A stretch of DNA of 64,000 nucleotides, taken from contig NZ_BBLW01000008.1 in the NCBI RefSeq assembly GCF_000971135.1, forward strand, positions 152,844 through 216,843, read 5' to 3'. The position numbers and the translations under genes were made by a program. Below the pieces are notes generated by a model. The model made no database searches and was not told the DNA's origin. It saw only the letters and a list, made by a program, of their open reading frames with translations. The DNA is from Demequina phytophila (lineage in GTDB: Bacteria > Actinomycetota > Actinomycetes > Actinomycetales > Demequinaceae). Below, piece after piece: positions 12,540 through 21,134 of this stretch. Position 1 is the first letter of the stretch, and the number at the start of each line of letters is the position of its first letter.

Positions 12540-13805
12540 GTGACCGTCCATAGCGCCTCCCCGGGACCCCTCACCGTCCGCACCGTCGACATCCCGGACC
12601 CGGGCGACCTCATCGCGGCGCTGCCGGAGGCGGGGATCTCGTGGGTGCGTCGCGGCGAGGGCATGGTCGCGTGGGGCGAGGCCGCGCGCCTCGACACCAC
12701 GGGCGCGGACCGCATCGACGCCGCGCAGCACTGGTGGCGGCTGCTGTGCCGCCACGCCGTGGTCCACGACGACGTCCGGGTGCGCGGCACCGGCCTGGTC
12801 GCGTTCGGCTCCTTCGCGTTCGCGGACTCGTCCGCGGCGGGCGGCTCGCTGGTGGTGCCGAGGTTCGTGCTGGGGAGGCGCGACGGGCGCGCCTGGTTCA
12901 CCACCGTCTCGCGTGAGGACGATGCGCCGGTCACCCTGGAGGAGGCGCTCGCCCCCGGGGCGCCCGCGGACGAACCGGGCGAGGTGACGGTGTCCGCCGG
13001 CGACGAGGCCGCGTGGGCCGGCGCGGTCGACGCGGCCGTGGCGCGCATCCGCGGCGGCGAGCTGGAGAAGGTGGTGCTCGCGCGGGCCGTGGCCGCACGC
13101 GCCGAGCGCCCGGTGGACGTGCGGGTGCTGCTGTCGCGTCTCGCGGCCGACTACCCGACCTGCTGGGCGTTCCATGTCGACGGCCTGGTGGGCGCCACGC
13201 CCGAGCTGCTGGCGCGCGTCGACCACGGGTTGGTGACCTCGCGTGTGCTGGCCGGCACCATCCGCATGACGGGCGACGACATGCGCGATCTCGCGCGCGC
13301 GGGCGCCCTCGCGCGATCCTCGAAGGACCGCGAGGAGCACGAGTACGCGGTGCGGTCCGTGACGCAGGCGCTCGCCGCGCACTGCGGGTCGGTGAACGTG
13401 CCCGACGAGCCGTTCGTGCTGCACCTTCCGAACGTCATGCACCTTGCGACGGACGTCACCGGCGTGCTGTCGCACAACGTGGCGGCGCTCGAGCTGGTGA
13501 GCGAGCTGCATCCCAGCGCCGCGGTGTGCGGCACCCCGACGCTGGGGGCGGCACGCGTGATCGACGAGCTCGAGGGGATGGACCGCGGCCGCTATGCCGG
13601 ACCGGTGGGGTGGATCGATGCGGGCGGCGACGGCGAGTGGTGCATCGGGCTGCGCTCCGCGGAGCTGTCGCGCGAGGACCCCCGGGAGCTGCGGCTGTTC
13701 GCCGGCTGCGGGATCGTGGCCGCGTCCGAACCCGCGTCCGAGTGGGCGGAGTCGGAGGCGAAGCTCGAGCCGATGCGACGCGCGCTGGGCATGCGCGCAG
13801 AATGA
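12540..13805 (+). CDS. menF: isochorismate synthase
   Basis: A 421-aa chorismate-utilising enzyme that makes isochorismate, the first committed step of menaquinone synthesis. Family motifs in the C-terminal half are GGELEKVVLARAVAA, SSKDREEHEYAV, HPSAAVCGTPTLGAA and RYAGPVGWIDAGGDGEW. The GTG start follows a GTGGAGGC ribosome-binding site. An anthranilate or salicylate synthase is less likely given the adjacent menD, menC and menB. Confidence 0.9.
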   Translation: MTVHSASPGPLTVRTVDIPDPGDLIAALPEAGISWVRRGEGMVAWGEAARLDTTGADRIDAAQHWWRLLCRHAVVHDDVRVRGTGLVAFGSFAFADSSAAGGSLVVPRFVLGRRDGRAWFTTVSREDDAPVTLEEALAPGAPADEPGEVTVSAGDEAAWAGAVDAAVARIRGGELEKVVLARAVAARAERPVDVRVLLSRLAADYPTCWAFHVDGLVGATPELLARVDHGLVTSRVLAGTIRMTGDDMRDLARAGALARSSKDREEHEYAVRSVTQALAAHCGSVNVPDEPFVLHLPNVMHLATDVTGVLSHNVAALELVSELHPSAAVCGTPTLGAARVIDELEGMDRGRYAGPVGWIDAGGDGEWCIGLRSAELSREDPRELRLFAGCGIVAASEPASEWAESEAKLEPMRRALGMRAE

Positions 13806-13837
13806 GAGTCATCTGAGGCGAGCCCCGGGGAGGCGCC

Positions 13838-14503
13838 ATGCACGCGGCACACCAGCACACCCACGAGGAGTCGGGCGCCGCGGCGCCCATGCGCGACTTC
13901 GGGCGCGAGGCGTGGGAGGAGCGGTACCGGACCAGGCATGCGGTGTGGTCGGGTCATCCGAACGCGCAGCTGGTCGACGAGACCGCGACGCTGCAGCCGG
14001 GTCGCGCGCTCGACGTGGGGTGCGGCGAGGGCGCCGACGCGGTGTGGCTCGCGAACCTCGGGTGGCTGGTGACCGCGGTGGACCTGTCGGTGACGGCGCT
14101 CGCGCGGGGGCGTGCGCAGGCCGAGGCGTCCGGCGTGGCGGCGCACATCGAGTTCACCGACGCGGAGCTCGCGGACGTGCTCGCGTCGCACGAGCCGTGG
14201 AACCTGGTGACCTCGCAGTACACCCACCCGCAGCAGGGCGGCCGGTGGCTGGTGGAGACGCTCGCGCCCGCCGTCGCGCCCGGCGGGATGCTGCTGGTGG
14301 TGGGGCACCACCCCACGGACCCGCACGCGGCGGAGCATCCGGACCTGCGGGATGCGGCCTTCGCGGCGGAGGACGTCGCGGACGTGCTCCCACGCGAGGA
14401 CTGGGAGGTCTCGGCGACGCTGCGCGAGCGCACCACCCGCCCCGAGGGCGGGCCCGAGCGGCTGTGGCGCGACTCGGTGCTGATCGCGCGGCGCCACGGC
14501 TGA
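13838..14503 (+). CDS. class I SAM-dependent methyltransferase
   Basis: A 221-aa protein with a Rossmann methyltransferase core: motif I is ALDVGCGEGADAVWLANLG, followed by VTAVDLS. The N-terminus is His-rich (MHAAHQHTHEES). The layout resembles TehB/thiopurine-type methyltransferases rather than the MenG/UbiE demethylmenaquinone methyltransferase, whose signature I do not see. It sits 32 bp after menF and could be cotranscribed. The substrate is unknown. Confidence 0.75.
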   Translation: MHAAHQHTHEESGAAAPMRDFGREAWEERYRTRHAVWSGHPNAQLVDETATLQPGRALDVGCGEGADAVWLANLGWLVTAVDLSVTALARGRAQAEASGVAAHIEFTDAELADVLASHEPWNLVTSQYTHPQQGGRWLVETLAPAVAPGGMLLVVGHHPTDPHAAEHPDLRDAAFAAEDVADVLPREDWEVSATLRERTTRPEGGPERLWRDSVLIARRHG

Positions 14504-14520
14504 TCGACTGCGGGCCGGCC

Positions 14521-14611
14521 TCCACACACCATCCGGGATGAATCGATCCATCGCTGCAACTCGCGCCGAATCGCCCGACCAGCGCGGGTGCAGTGGCAGA
14601 TTCGGTGTGGA
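14521..14611. repeat. 91-bp dispersed repeat with TCCACAC/GTGTGGA ends, copy B (inverted)
   Basis: The reverse complement aligns along its length with copies A and C, for example TCGGGCGATTCGGCGCGAGT against TCGGGCGATGCGCCGCGAGT in copy C. It lies between the convergent methyltransferase and menD genes. Confidence 0.78.
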
Positions 14612-14631
14612 GACTGGTCCGACGGACGCCT

Positions 14632-16284
14632 CTAGACCAGCGCCTCGATCACCTCGAGGCCCGTGACGGGCGCCGCGAGCGCGGCCGCGAGCTCCGTGCG
14701 GCTCCGCACAGGCGTGTGCGGCACGCGGTAGCCCGCGCAGATCGCGGCCAGCTCCGCCCCGTGCGGCGTGGTGAAGACCCGCTCGAGGTTCTCCGGCGGT
14801 GCCGCCGAGTGCTCCAGCCCCGAGAAGATGGTGCCGCCGCCGTCGTTGACCACCACGATCCGCAGCCGTGGCCGCTCCTCGCGGGGCCCGATGAGCAGCC
14901 CGCCGGCCTCGTGCAGGAACGTCACGTCCCCCATGAGCGCGTGGACGATGCGCCGGGAGCCGAACGCGACGCCCGCGGCGGTGGAGAGGGTCCCGTCGAT
15001 GCCCGCGAGGCCGCGGTTGGCGAGGAGCATGGGAGCCCGTCCCGCGGGGGCCGCCGGCATGAGCCGGTCGAGCGAGCGCACCGGACCCGACGATCCGACG
15101 AACCCCCAGGTCTCGGGCGTGAGCGAGTCCGCGAACGCCGCCGCGACCACCCGTGGGCCCCAGCCCTCGGGGGCGTGGACCCGGCCACCGCCGGACCGCC
15201 ACTCGGCGAGCCAGGCGGGATCGGCATCGTCCGGCGCGGCGGACCACAGCCACGTCGCGGGCACGTCGCGCAGGACCGCCTGCGCGTGGTGCGGCGCCTC
15301 GCGCCAGCGCGCCCCGAAGCGGGCCACGATGAGCGCGGGTGCGCGCCGGATGAGCGCCTGCACCGGACGGGTCAGCGTGGGACGGCCGATCACCAGCACC
15401 TGGTGCACGCGCGCGGCGAGGTCCTCGCCCTGCGGCGACTCGAGCAGCCGCACGTAGTCGGGGATGCAGTGCGAGCCGGAACGGGCGAGCGACGTGGGTT
15501 CGGCGAGCAGCGGCCAGCCGTGGGCCTCGGCGACCTCACGGGCGACGTCGCCGGCGCCGTCGCCCGCGATCACGACGCCGCGCGCGACGGGAGGAAGCGG
15601 AGCCGGCTCGTCGCCGGGGACCACGATCGGGATGCCGCCGGTGGGCGTGGGCAGGCGCGGCGGGTCGGCCCACACGCCGCCGTCGGCGCCGAGCGGCTCC
15701 CGGAAGGCGACATTCACGTGCACCGGTCCGGGTGCGGCGGCCATGTCCTCGCGCGCACGGTCGCCCAGCGCGGCCGCGACGGCCCGGTCCGCGAGCGCGG
15801 TCGCACGGTCGGGGTGCTCCCCCAGCGCGGCCGCCGGGACGTCCGCCTGCCAGCGCACGAACGCGCCGAACAGCCCCACCTGGTCGGTGGTCTGGTTGGA
15901 GCCCACGCCACGCAGCTCCGCGGGCCGGTCGGCGGTGAGCAGCAGCAGCGGGACGCCCGAGTGGTGCGCCTCCATCACGGCCGGCATGAGGTTGCCCACG
16001 GCGGTGCCGGAGGTGGTGACGATCGCGACCGGGCGCGGATCGCCGGTCGCGGCGCGACCCCGGGCGATGCCGAGGGCGAGGAAGCCCGCGGAGCGCTCGT
16101 CGATGCGGACGTGCAGGTCGACCTTGGGGGCGCCGAGCGGCGGGTTGGGGGCGCCCGCCTCCGCGAGCGCATGGGCGAGCGGGCCCGACCGGGACCCGGG
16201 GCTGAGCACGTAGTCCTCGACGCCGCGTTCGACGAGCGCGGCCACCAGGGCCCGCGCGAACGCGGCGGACGGGTGCTCGCTCAC
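14632..16284 (-). CDS. menD: 2-succinyl-5-enolpyruvyl-6-hydroxy-3-cyclohexene-1-carboxylate synthase
   Basis: A 550-aa thiamine-diphosphate enzyme that joins isochorismate and 2-oxoglutarate. The N-terminal SPGSRSGPLAHALAEAG and the NRGLAGIDGTLSTAAGVAFG block with GDVTFLHEAGG (the ThDP/Mg site) are diagnostic of MenD. The GTG start at 16282-16284 overlaps the menC stop as GTGA. The two genes form a leftward menC-menD operon. Confidence 0.93.
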   Translation of the reverse strand: MSEHPSAAFARALVAALVERGVEDYVLSPGSRSGPLAHALAEAGAPNPPLGAPKVDLHVRIDERSAGFLALGIARGRAATGDPRPVAIVTTSGTAVGNLMPAVMEAHHSGVPLLLLTADRPAELRGVGSNQTTDQVGLFGAFVRWQADVPAAALGEHPDRATALADRAVAAALGDRAREDMAAAPGPVHVNVAFREPLGADGGVWADPPRLPTPTGGIPIVVPGDEPAPLPPVARGVVIAGDGAGDVAREVAEAHGWPLLAEPTSLARSGSHCIPDYVRLLESPQGEDLAARVHQVLVIGRPTLTRPVQALIRRAPALIVARFGARWREAPHHAQAVLRDVPATWLWSAAPDDADPAWLAEWRSGGGRVHAPEGWGPRVVAAAFADSLTPETWGFVGSSGPVRSLDRLMPAAPAGRAPMLLANRGLAGIDGTLSTAAGVAFGSRRIVHALMGDVTFLHEAGGLLIGPREERPRLRIVVVNDGGGTIFSGLEHSAAPPENLERVFTTPHGAELAAICAGYRVPHTPVRSRTELAAALAAPVTGLEVIEALV

Positions 16285-17168
16285 GCGATCACGTCCAGCG
16301 TGAAGTCTCCGATGACGCCGTCGCGCGGGACGATCGTGTCGCGCACCGTGTCCTCCGCGAGCAGCTCGCCCGTGCCCAGTCCGCAGGCGTAGGGGAGCTC
16401 CGGGACGGCGCGCGCGAGCGCCACGCCGGCCGCGAGACCCACGGAGGACTCCATCGCGCTCGACACCACGATGGGCACGCTGTAGCGGTCCACCACGTCG
16501 AGGCATCTGCGCACGCCGCCCATCGGGGCGACCTTGAGCACCAGGATGTCGGCGGCGGCGGCGCGCATCACGTCGTCCGCGTCGCCGGGCAGGCGCACCG
16601 ACTCGTCGGCGGCCACCAGGACGTCGGTGCGGCGGCGCACCTCCGCCAGCTCGGCGACCGTGCGGCACGGCTGCTCGACGTACTCGAGCCCGGGCCCGCC
16701 GCCTGCGCGGGCCGCGGCATCGAGCTCCTTGAGGGCCTTCACCGCGGTGTCCACGTCCCACGCGCCGTTCGCGTCCACCCGCACCCGGCCCTCCGGGCCC
16801 AAGGCGACGGCCACGGCCTCGACACGCCGCGCATCGTCCCTCAGCGACACCGTGCCGGCGACCTTCACCTTGGCGGTGGTGCAGCCGCCCGCCGTGGCGA
16901 GCTGGGCCGCGCGGCCCGAGGGCAGCTCCGGGACGATGCTGTTGACGGGCACCGTGTCGCGCACCGGGGCGGGCCACTGCCCGCGCGCGGCCTCCATCGC
17001 GGCCTCCCACCAGCGCGAGGCACGCTCAGGCGTGTAGTCGTCGAACGGGGAGTACTCGCCCCAGGCGTCCTCGCCGTCGGGTCCGACGCCGCGGATGAGG
17101 ACGCCGTGGCGCTCGGTGACGCCGCGGAAGCGCGTCGACAGCGCGACGCGGAAGGGGCGGAACTCCAT
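16281..17168 (-). CDS. menC: o-succinylbenzoate synthase
   Basis: A 295-aa member of the enolase superfamily that dehydrates SHCHC to o-succinylbenzoate. Catalytic elements are seen: TTAKVKVAG (lysine pair), RVDANGAWD (metal Asp), YVEQPC (Glu), VAADESVR (Asp-Glu) and ILVLKVAPMGG (second Lys). The length is typical of the short actinobacterial MenC. It is the first gene of the menC-menD unit and is divergent from menB. Confidence 0.92.
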   Translation of the reverse strand: MEFRPFRVALSTRFRGVTERHGVLIRGVGPDGEDAWGEYSPFDDYTPERASRWWEAAMEAARGQWPAPVRDTVPVNSIVPELPSGRAAQLATAGGCTTAKVKVAGTVSLRDDARRVEAVAVALGPEGRVRVDANGAWDVDTAVKALKELDAAARAGGGPGLEYVEQPCRTVAELAEVRRRTDVLVAADESVRLPGDADDVMRAAAADILVLKVAPMGGVRRCLDVVDRYSVPIVVSSAMESSVGLAAGVALARAVPELPYACGLGTGELLAEDTVRDTIVPRDGVIGDFTLDVIA

Positions 17169-17208
17169 GGGCTCAGCCTAGGGTCGCTCCGGGCTCCCGT
17201 ACCGCCCC

Positions 17209-17270
17209 GCATGCAGGATCGCCGCTTCAACAATCCTGCATGCGGGTCGAGTCGACCCGTATGCAGGACC
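17209..17270. repeat. palindromic dispersed repeat, copy 1
   Basis: GCATGCAGGATC is followed about 22 bp later by a near-perfect palindrome: TCCTGCATGCGGGTCGA at 17234-17250 pairs with TCGACCCGTATGCAGGA at 17252-17268. The same arrangement recurs at 24749-24813. It occupies the divergent menC/menB gap, so it is not simply a terminator. Confidence 0.8.
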
Positions 17271-17329
17271 TGGCGCGCGCTGATCCTGCCGACGTGCGCC
17301 AACCGCCCGCCGCACTACGCTCGGAGACC

Positions 17330-18259
17330 ATGAGCGACATCCCGGCGCAGGTCTCCGACCTCATGGATCCGACCCAGTGGCGCGCGATCGAGGGCTTCCC
17401 CGACGCGGACATCACGTACCACCGGTGGGTGTCGCGGACCGACGACGGCGAGCGTGACCTGCCCGCCGTGCGCATCGCGTTCAACCGGCCCGAGGTGCGC
17501 AACGCGTTCCGGCCGCAGACGGTGGACCAGCTGTACCGGGCGCTCGACCACGCGCGGCAGACGGTCGACGTCGCGGCGATCATCCTCACCGGCAACGGCC
17601 CCGCCGCGGACGGCGTGCACGCGTTCTGCTCGGGCGGCGACCAGCGCATCCGCGGCAAGGACGGCTACCTCTACGAGGGCACCGCGCAGGACGCGCCCGC
17701 GTACGGCGGCCGCCTCCACATCCTCGAAGTGCAGCGGCTCATGCGGAACTCCCCCAAGGTCACCATCGCGGCGGTCAACGGGTGGGCGGCCGGCGGCGGG
17801 CACTCGCTGCACGTGGTCGCGGACCTCTCCATCGCCAGCCGCGAGCACGCGCGCTTCAAGCAGACCGACGCCAACGTCGGCAGCTTCGACGCCGGCTACG
17901 GCAGCGCGCTGCTGGCACGCCAGGTGGGCGACAAGCGGGCGCGGGAGATCTTCTTCCTCGCCCGGGAGTACTCGGCGGACGATGCCGCGGCCTGGGGGGC
18001 CGTCAACGAGGCGGTGCCGCACGGGGACCTGGAGTCGACGGCGCTCGAATACGCGAAGGTCATCGCGACCAAGTCGCCGCAGGCGATCCGCATGCTGAAG
18101 TTCGCGTTCAACCTCGCCGACGACGGCCTCGCCGGCCAGCAGGTGTTCGCCGGCGAGGCGACCCGCATGGCCTACATGACGGACGAGGCGCAGGAGGGGC
18201 GCGACGCGTTCCTCGAGCGCCGCGAGCCCGACTGGACGCGGTTCCCGTACGCGTACTGA
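17330..18259 (+). CDS. menB: 1,4-dihydroxy-2-naphthoyl-CoA synthase
   Basis: A 309-aa crotonase-fold enzyme that cyclises o-succinylbenzoyl-CoA. The oxyanion-hole and active-site blocks AFCSGGDQRIRGKDGY, VNGWAAGGGHSLHVVADLSI and FKQTDANVGSFDAGYGSALL are the MenB signature. GGAGACC precedes the ATG. It stands alone on the plus strand, opposite menC. Confidence 0.95.
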   Translation: MSDIPAQVSDLMDPTQWRAIEGFPDADITYHRWVSRTDDGERDLPAVRIAFNRPEVRNAFRPQTVDQLYRALDHARQTVDVAAIILTGNGPAADGVHAFCSGGDQRIRGKDGYLYEGTAQDAPAYGGRLHILEVQRLMRNSPKVTIAAVNGWAAGGGHSLHVVADLSIASREHARFKQTDANVGSFDAGYGSALLARQVGDKRAREIFFLAREYSADDAAAWGAVNEAVPHGDLESTALEYAKVIATKSPQAIRMLKFAFNLADDGLAGQQVFAGEATRMAYMTDEAQEGRDAFLERREPDWTRFPYAY

Positions 18260-18271
18260 CGACCATCCTGG

Positions 18272-18394
18272 TCACCCGGCTGTGGGTCCCAGCCCGTCGG
18301 CCACGACGCCCTCCCACGCTTCGGCATCGTCCGACCCCGCCCATTCGACCATCGCTTCCGTGAACTGCTCCACCAGCGCGTCCTCGTCGTCCAT
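18272..18394 (-). CDS. small acidic hypothetical protein (40 aa)
   Basis: A short open frame starting MDDEDALVEQFTEAMVEWAG and ending soon after in GLGPTAG. It is strongly acidic and fills most of the gap between menB and the sirtuin gene. No family is recognised. Codon use resembles its neighbours and it contains a copy of the GGACGATGC nonamer encoding Asp-Asp-Ala. The ribosome-binding site is weak. It may be a real small gene downstream of the sirtuin or a chance frame. Confidence 0.4.
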   Translation of the reverse strand: MDDEDALVEQFTEAMVEWAGSDDAEAWEGVVADGLGPTAG

Positions 18395-18421
18395 GAATTC
18401 GATCACTACATGGCGCCGCGC

Positions 18422-19135
18422 CTACGTGCCCAGCCACTCCTCCACGAGCGCCGGCACCGCCTCCTCGATGGGCTCCCGCACCACGAGCGACGCGTCCGCG
18501 TCGTACGCCGTGGGCGAGGCGTTGACGATCACCAGCGACGCGCCCGCCGCGAGCGCCGAGCCCGCGAACATCGCCACCGGGTACACCTGCAGCGTGGTGC
18601 CGATCGCGACGAACAGGTCGCACGTGCGGGCCGCGCGCGAAGCGCGGTCCAGGTCCTCCTCGCGCAGGGCCTCCCCGAAGTACACGACGTCGGGCTTGAG
18701 GATCCCGCCGCAGTACGGGCACCGCGGATCCGGGTCGACGTCGAGCGCAGCCACCACCTCGCGCGTCGGCAGCGCGAAGCCGCAGCCCAGGCACGAGGTC
18801 GAGGCGAGGGCGCCGTGCATCTCGACCACGGCATCGTCCGGCGTGCCGGCGGCCTGGTGCAGGCCGTCGATGTTCTGGGTGAGCACGGTCCGGCAGGCGC
18901 CCGCCTCGACCAGCCTCGTGAGGGCACGATGCGCGGGAGACGGGCGTGCACCCCAGGCCGGGTGCGTGGCCCAGTCGCGCCACCCCTCGATGCGCGCGTC
19001 GCGGTCACCGGTGAACACGTCGATCTCGAGCAGGCGCGCCTTGTCGGGGTTCCGCGTCCACACGCCGTCGGGGCCGCGGAAGTCGGGGATGCCCGCGCTG
19101 GTCGAGAGCCCGGCGCCCGTGAGGACGGTGATCAC
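18422..19135 (-). CDS. NAD-dependent protein deacylase (sirtuin)
   Basis: A 237-aa Sir2-family protein that removes acyl groups from lysines using NAD+. Seen in order: GAGLSTSAGIPDFRG near the N-terminus, TQNIDGLHQAAG, catalytic His in VEMHGAL, a zinc site CLGC...CPYC, and VAIGTTLQVYPVA. The GTG at 19133-19135 puts the NAD-binding motif at residue 7; a GTG six codons upstream is an alternative start. It lacks the Tyr/Arg pair context needed to say whether it is a desuccinylase. Confidence 0.9.
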   Translation of the reverse strand: MITVLTGAGLSTSAGIPDFRGPDGVWTRNPDKARLLEIDVFTGDRDARIEGWRDWATHPAWGARPSPAHRALTRLVEAGACRTVLTQNIDGLHQAAGTPDDAVVEMHGALASTSCLGCGFALPTREVVAALDVDPDPRCPYCGGILKPDVVYFGEALREEDLDRASRAARTCDLFVAIGTTLQVYPVAMFAGSALAAGASLVIVNASPTAYDADASLVVREPIEEAVPALVEEWLGT

Positions 19136-19229
19136 CGTTCCATGGTGGCGCACGCGCACGCGCGACGCCTGGTGAGGGATGCGCCACACGCCGCATCTCC
19201 CCTGGTCGGGAAGCCGATAACCTCGGCGC

Positions 19230-21119
19230 GTGACCCGCACCGCCAGGCCCGCCGCCCGCACGCTCCTGTCCGCCTCGCTCGCGCTCGCGCTGACCGCCTC
19301 CGCGGTGGCCAGCGCCTCCGCCGGCAGCTTCGCGGCCGACGGCCGCGCGACGGTGAGCGGCGATCTGCTCGAGGTGATCATCGAGACCGAGGGTCAGAGC
19401 ACCACGGGGCACGTCCTGGTGGACGCCGAGGGCGTGGTCACCGAGGTCGAGGGCGACGCGCTCGAGGACATCGCGTCCGGCGCAGGCGTGCGCGCCACGG
19501 TCGAGGAGACCGTCGACGGCACCCAGGTGCTCGCCGCTACGGTGATCGAGCCCCTCGAGGCGACCGTGAAGGTCGCGAACCACGCGGCTTACGTCGTCAC
19601 GGTGAACGACCCCCTCTCCGACGACGACGTCTCCCTCACCGACGCCATCGCCGACACGGAGGCGGCGCTCGCCTACTGGATGCGCGAGAGCCGTGGCGCT
19701 ATCCCGACCTTCGCCGTCGCGGGGTCGGACACGCTCACCCTGAAGGGGTCGTGCGACAGGGCGCTCGACGTGCTGTGGACCCAGGCCGCGGCGCTGTTCC
19801 CGACCGCCAGCTTCGCGAGGGGACGCGACCACCTGATCGTGTACACGCCCGAGGATTGCGACTTCCCCTACGCGGGCGTGGCCAACGTGGGGTCGATGGC
19901 GACGGGCGGCTACATCCACATCGCGGAACGCGGCCTCGCCGTGACCGCGCACGAGATCGGCCACCACCTCGGCCTCGGCCACAGCAATCTCCTCTGGGGC
20001 GACGGCTACTCGTCGAGCAACTACGGCCTCGCCGAGTACTACGGCGCGTACAGCCCGATGGCGTTCGCGTTCGACGGCTTCACGCCGGCGAACCTCGACG
20101 CCGGCTACCGCCACCTCCTCGACCTCCCGGGTGCGGACACGCAGACGCAGACGCTCACGCTGACCGCGGGCGACCCGGAACCCCAGGTGGCGACCATCGG
20201 TGCTGCCGCGGCGGAGGAAGGCACCACCGCCGTCACCTTCCGCGACGACCAGGGCCTGCGGTACTTCATCGACTATCGCGACGGCACCGCCGAGGACTCC
20301 GAGGCGTTCTTCTCGGCGACGAACGCCCGGCTCGCACCGGCCCGCGGCTACACCGCGCACTACGCCCCCGGCGTCGTGATCACCGCGATCGAGCCGGGCT
20401 ACATCGACCAGTACGTCATCGGCGAGGACGACGGCTCCGGCGCCCTGCAGACCTCGTTCGGCGCGGGCGACACCTTCGTGGACCCCATGGGGCGCTTCAC
20501 GCTCGACGTCACCGCGGTGACCGCCGACGCGGCGACCGTCGCGATCACCGCGGGCCCGCGGAAGTGGTCGGCGACCACGGCGACCGCGTCCAAGGCCCCG
20601 TACGGCAGCGGCGGCAAGGTGACGGTGGCGGTCGCCGGCAAGTACCGCTCGACGGGGAAGGTCACCCTGGCCTACAGGTCGCAGAGCTGGACCAGGAAGC
20701 TCGACTTCGCGGGCAAGGCCACGTTCACCCTGCCGACCAACTGGAAGCCCGGCACCCGGACGCTCACCGCCAGCTACGCGGGCTCCCTCGCGTCGCACCC
20801 GTCGGAGACCACGGTGAAGGCCACCGTCACCAAGGCGACCCCCAAGGTCACCGCCGTGCGGAAGTCCGCCGTCACGAAGGGCTCCCGCGCGACCCTCGTC
20901 GCCACCGTCGCCAGCGACGTCGCACGCGAGACCGGCCAGGTGCAGGCCTACGTGGGCGGCAAGGCCGTCTCCGCCAAGGTGACGCTGGTGAGGTCCGGCT
21001 CGGTCTACAAGGCGCGTTTCAGCACGTGGAGGCTTCCCGAAGGACGGATCGCGATCAAGTACTACGGCAACGCGCTCCTCGCGCAGAAGAGGGCCGGGAC
21101 CGGCCTCTACGCCCGCTGA
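19230..21119 (+). CDS. secreted zinc metalloprotease with C-terminal Ig-like domains
   Basis: A 629-aa exported protein. An N-terminal signal peptide (hydrophobic LLSASLALALTASAVASASA) is followed by ~200 residues of unrecognised sequence. The zinc motif HEIGHHLGLGHSN near residue 240 is of the metzincin type (HExxHxxGxxH). The gene continues with a catalytic-domain remainder containing YGAYSPMAFAF, where a Met-turn would be expected. The last ~220 residues are two Ser/Thr/Lys-rich Ig-like repeats, probably stalk or wall-associating domains. The closest described family is the gametolysin-like M11 peptidases; that assignment is from memory and tentative. Confidence 0.75.
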   Translation: MTRTARPAARTLLSASLALALTASAVASASAGSFAADGRATVSGDLLEVIIETEGQSTTGHVLVDAEGVVTEVEGDALEDIASGAGVRATVEETVDGTQVLAATVIEPLEATVKVANHAAYVVTVNDPLSDDDVSLTDAIADTEAALAYWMRESRGAIPTFAVAGSDTLTLKGSCDRALDVLWTQAAALFPTASFARGRDHLIVYTPEDCDFPYAGVANVGSMATGGYIHIAERGLAVTAHEIGHHLGLGHSNLLWGDGYSSSNYGLAEYYGAYSPMAFAFDGFTPANLDAGYRHLLDLPGADTQTQTLTLTAGDPEPQVATIGAAAAEEGTTAVTFRDDQGLRYFIDYRDGTAEDSEAFFSATNARLAPARGYTAHYAPGVVITAIEPGYIDQYVIGEDDGSGALQTSFGAGDTFVDPMGRFTLDVTAVTADAATVAITAGPRKWSATTATASKAPYGSGGKVTVAVAGKYRSTGKVTLAYRSQSWTRKLDFAGKATFTLPTNWKPGTRTLTASYAGSLASHPSETTVKATVTKATPKVTAVRKSAVTKGSRATLVATVASDVARETGQVQAYVGGKAVSAKVTLVRSGSVYKARFSTWRLPEGRIAIKYYGNALLAQKRAGTGLYAR

Positions 21120-21134
21120 CGCCGACCTCGCTCC

